Source of the DNA: an uncultured Alphaproteobacteria bacterium
GTDB lineage: Bacteria; Pseudomonadota; Alphaproteobacteria; Rhodobacterales; Rhodobacteraceae
Reading direction: 5' to 3'
NCBI GenBank assembly: GCA_902531755.1
Contig: CACAFI010000013.1
Location: forward strand, 1-43,202
Length of the DNA: 43,202 nucleotides
Below the pieces are notes generated by a model. The model did not search any database, had not been told where the DNA came from, and worked only from the letters and a program-made list of their open reading frames with translations. Every line of letters starts with the position of its first letter. Within the stretch, counting starts at the first letter, position 1. Shown piece after piece: positions 41,957-43,202 of the stretch. The translations under genes and the position numbers were made by a program.

Positions 41957-42325
41957 ATGCTGGATGTAGCTGAAAAGTTTTTTTGGCCCTGTGATGAAGG
42001 TAAAGGTTGGGAAGCTTGTAAAGAATATTGTCATCCCAACGCTTCATTCAAAACAGATGCCGATACTCTTATTCACCTTGACAGGCTTGAGGATTATGTC
42101 GAATGGATGAAAGATGCTCATTCCATGTTAGCTAATGCTAAATTTGAAATTAAGTCTATTGCGGAGGATAAAAAGCGAGGAATGGTTCTGCTATATGCCA
42201 TTATTTATGCAGACAATATTCTAGGTGAAGAGCCGCAGCCAATTGAAACTGATTATGTTTATGCAATGAAAATTGAAGAAAATAAAATTAAACACATTAC
42301 AAAAATTTGGTATTTAAATATCTAA
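41957..42325 (+). CDS. NTF2/SnoaL-like small protein
   Basis: 122 residues from ATG 41957, which has GGAAAGGAT directly upstream; the ATG at 41912 is less likely. The sequence (AEKFFWPCDEGKGWEACKEY, HPNASFKTDAD, then a beta-rich half with VLLYAIIYAD and ENKIKHITKIWYL) fits the NTF2-like cone fold. Members are isomerases, hydrolases or ligand-binding proteins; no function can be named here. It lies alone after the lysine operon across a 158-base gap without a clear gene. Confidence 0.72.
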   Translation: MLDVAEKFFWPCDEGKGWEACKEYCHPNASFKTDADTLIHLDRLEDYVEWMKDAHSMLANAKFEIKSIAEDKKRGMVLLYAIIYADNILGEEPQPIETDYVYAMKIEENKIKHITKIWYLNI

Positions 42326-42425
42326 ATGCTTACACAAAAACTAAACCTAACTGCAATTAACAAAAGTCCACTATATGTTAGGAGCATTAAAAATGATCCT
42401 AAAAGGTTTTTTAAAGTTAAAAAAA

Positions 42426-42453
42426 TTGACATTTCTTGTTAAAAAAATATCTA
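42426..42453 (+). promoter_or_regulatory. Candidate sigma70 promoter before the DUF2652-like gene
   Basis: A perfect TTGACA at 42426-42431 and TATCTA at 42448-42453 with 16 bases between. The leader would be about 17 bases and contains GGTGGA as ribosome-binding site. Confidence 0.5.
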
Positions 42454-42476
42454 ATTCGGTGCAGGTGGATTAATTA

Positions 42477-43202
42477 ATGTCAGAAAACGGATTTTTACTA
42501 ATTGCAGACATAAGTGGCTATACAGAATTCGTTAAGCTACATAATTTAGCTAAAAAGCCAATTTTTGGTGCTACTTTGGCAAAGGGATTTGAGTCCCACG
42601 CGACAACAATAGTGGCAGACCTTTTAGAAACGGTTATAGATGAGGTGGAACCAGCCTTAAGATTAAATAAGCTTGAAGGAGATGCAGCTTTTTTCTTCAG
42701 TAGCGACAAAATAGGTTCAACATCAGGAGATGAGATTGTTGAAATCATGGCAAGAGCCAATAAGGCATTTAATAAAAAGCTATCAGATTTAGCTTTTGTA
42801 CAAGCATGTGGCTGTGAACCATGTACCCAGTCGAAAAACTTAAGATTAAAAATCTGCGCTCACAAAGGAAACTTCTCTTTAAATACAATTAGAAATTTTG
42901 AAGAACTATCGGGAGAAGACGTTATTTTGACCCACAGGATGCTCAAGAATGATATAAATAGCTCCGAATATTGGCTTGTAACCGACCCTTTTCATAAGAC
43001 ACTTAATACTGAGAATAAGAAAAAATTTACTAAAATAACGCAAAATCTAGAAAGCTTTGATACAGTGAAACTTAACTTTTTGGAACTAGGTTCTCCAGAG
43101 CCGCGTAACGAAAGTGTCGAGAAAAGATCGAGAGCCTACAATTGGATACGTCAAGCTGGATACTTTAGTTCCGCAATGTTTAGGAAAAAAAGAGCTAGAT
43201 AA
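42477..43202 (+). CDS. DUF2652-family, cyclase-fold-like protein
   Basis: 241 residues, complete, stop at the last base of the window. The N-terminus FLLIADISGYTEFV and the KLEGDAAFFFS strand resemble the class III cyclase catalytic core: the first Asp and the Asp of EGDA occupy the two metal sites. ACGCEPCTQSKNLRLK, with its cysteine pattern, and KICAHKGNFS follow as in DUF2652. Whether it makes cyclic nucleotide is unknown. Start ATG 42477 with GGTGGA nine bases upstream. Confidence 0.8.
   Translation: MSENGFLLIADISGYTEFVKLHNLAKKPIFGATLAKGFESHATTIVADLLETVIDEVEPALRLNKLEGDAAFFFSSDKIGSTSGDEIVEIMARANKAFNKKLSDLAFVQACGCEPCTQSKNLRLKICAHKGNFSLNTIRNFEELSGEDVILTHRMLKNDINSSEYWLVTDPFHKTLNTENKKKFTKITQNLESFDTVKLNFLELGSPEPRNESVEKRSRAYNWIRQAGYFSSAMFRKKRAR

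Noticed and set aside
1..43202. tRNA, rRNA, CRISPR array, insertion sequence or phage genes
   Set aside because: None was recognised on either strand; gaps are short and hold no cloverleaf or repeat-spacer pattern I could see.

Overview
This looks like a piece of chromosome from an AT-rich, streamlined marine alphaproteobacterium. The grounds are gene content (TRAP transporter, sarcosine-oxidase-like and Rieske demethylation genes, a TauD-type dioxygenase, a GlnT/GmaS-like synthetase, class III cyclases), tight packing (no gap over 300 bases; the longest gene-free stretch is 9142-9378), many 0-4 base gene junctions and frequent TTG starts. The exact clade cannot be fixed by eye. I saw no rRNA, tRNA, insertion sequence, phage gene or CRISPR array.

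Layout. 1-6139: a partial FAD amine/amino-acid oxidase, a secreted glutamine cyclotransferase, an aminotransferase, a gamma-lyase-type enzyme, a polynucleotide 3'-phosphatase-like gene fused end-to-end with nth, and a methyltransferase. 6247-9141: a divergent pair of a sarcosine-oxidase-beta-like FAD enzyme and a Rieske oxygenase, with a small conserved-looking protein, which suggests betaine or other N-methyl-compound demethylation. 9379-12451: an IlvD/Edd dehydratase convergent with a threonine-synthase-like enzyme.

12528-18106 is the most interesting block. It is a five-gene operon on the minus strand: diheme cytochrome c peroxidase-like protein, PfkB sugar kinase resembling sulfofructose kinase, LacD/YihT-type class I aldolase, fucose-isomerase-family ketol-isomerase, and an SlcC-like hydroxyacid ((S)-sulfolactate type) dehydrogenase. 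The junctions are 0 bases, ATGA overlap, 7 bases and 11 bases. The best reading is an Embden-Meyerhof-type sulfosugar (sulfoquinovose) pathway. Next to it (18609-23681) lie a TRAP transporter and, divergent from it, a Gfo/Idh/MocA oxidoreductase plus a TauD-family Fe(II)/2-oxoglutarate dioxygenase. This could be a second organosulfonate module.

23708-35134: a coiled-coil adenylate/guanylate cyclase with a zinc-ribbon partner; RidA plus an Ldh-family reductase; a four-gene operon (GST, carboxymuconolactone-decarboxylase-like, methyltransferase, GlnT-like ligase); a plus-strand run of COG4091-like dehydrogenase, two SDRs and an MFS carrier; and a convergent M24 peptidase. 35189-43202: an FAD oxidase, a membrane/2Fe-2S/cyclase fusion, a lysine-degradation operon (class III CoA-transferase, two saccharopine dehydrogenases), an NTF2-like protein and a DUF2652-like protein.

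A recurring oddity is that several real-looking genes have no ATG/GTG/TTG where homology or a Shine-Dalgarno sequence demands a start (near 4746, 8911, 18106 and 21635). At the first of these, an A7 run sits in perfect register for a -1 frameshift that would join Nth to the 3'-phosphatase. Family names come from motif recognition and memory; no database search was run.
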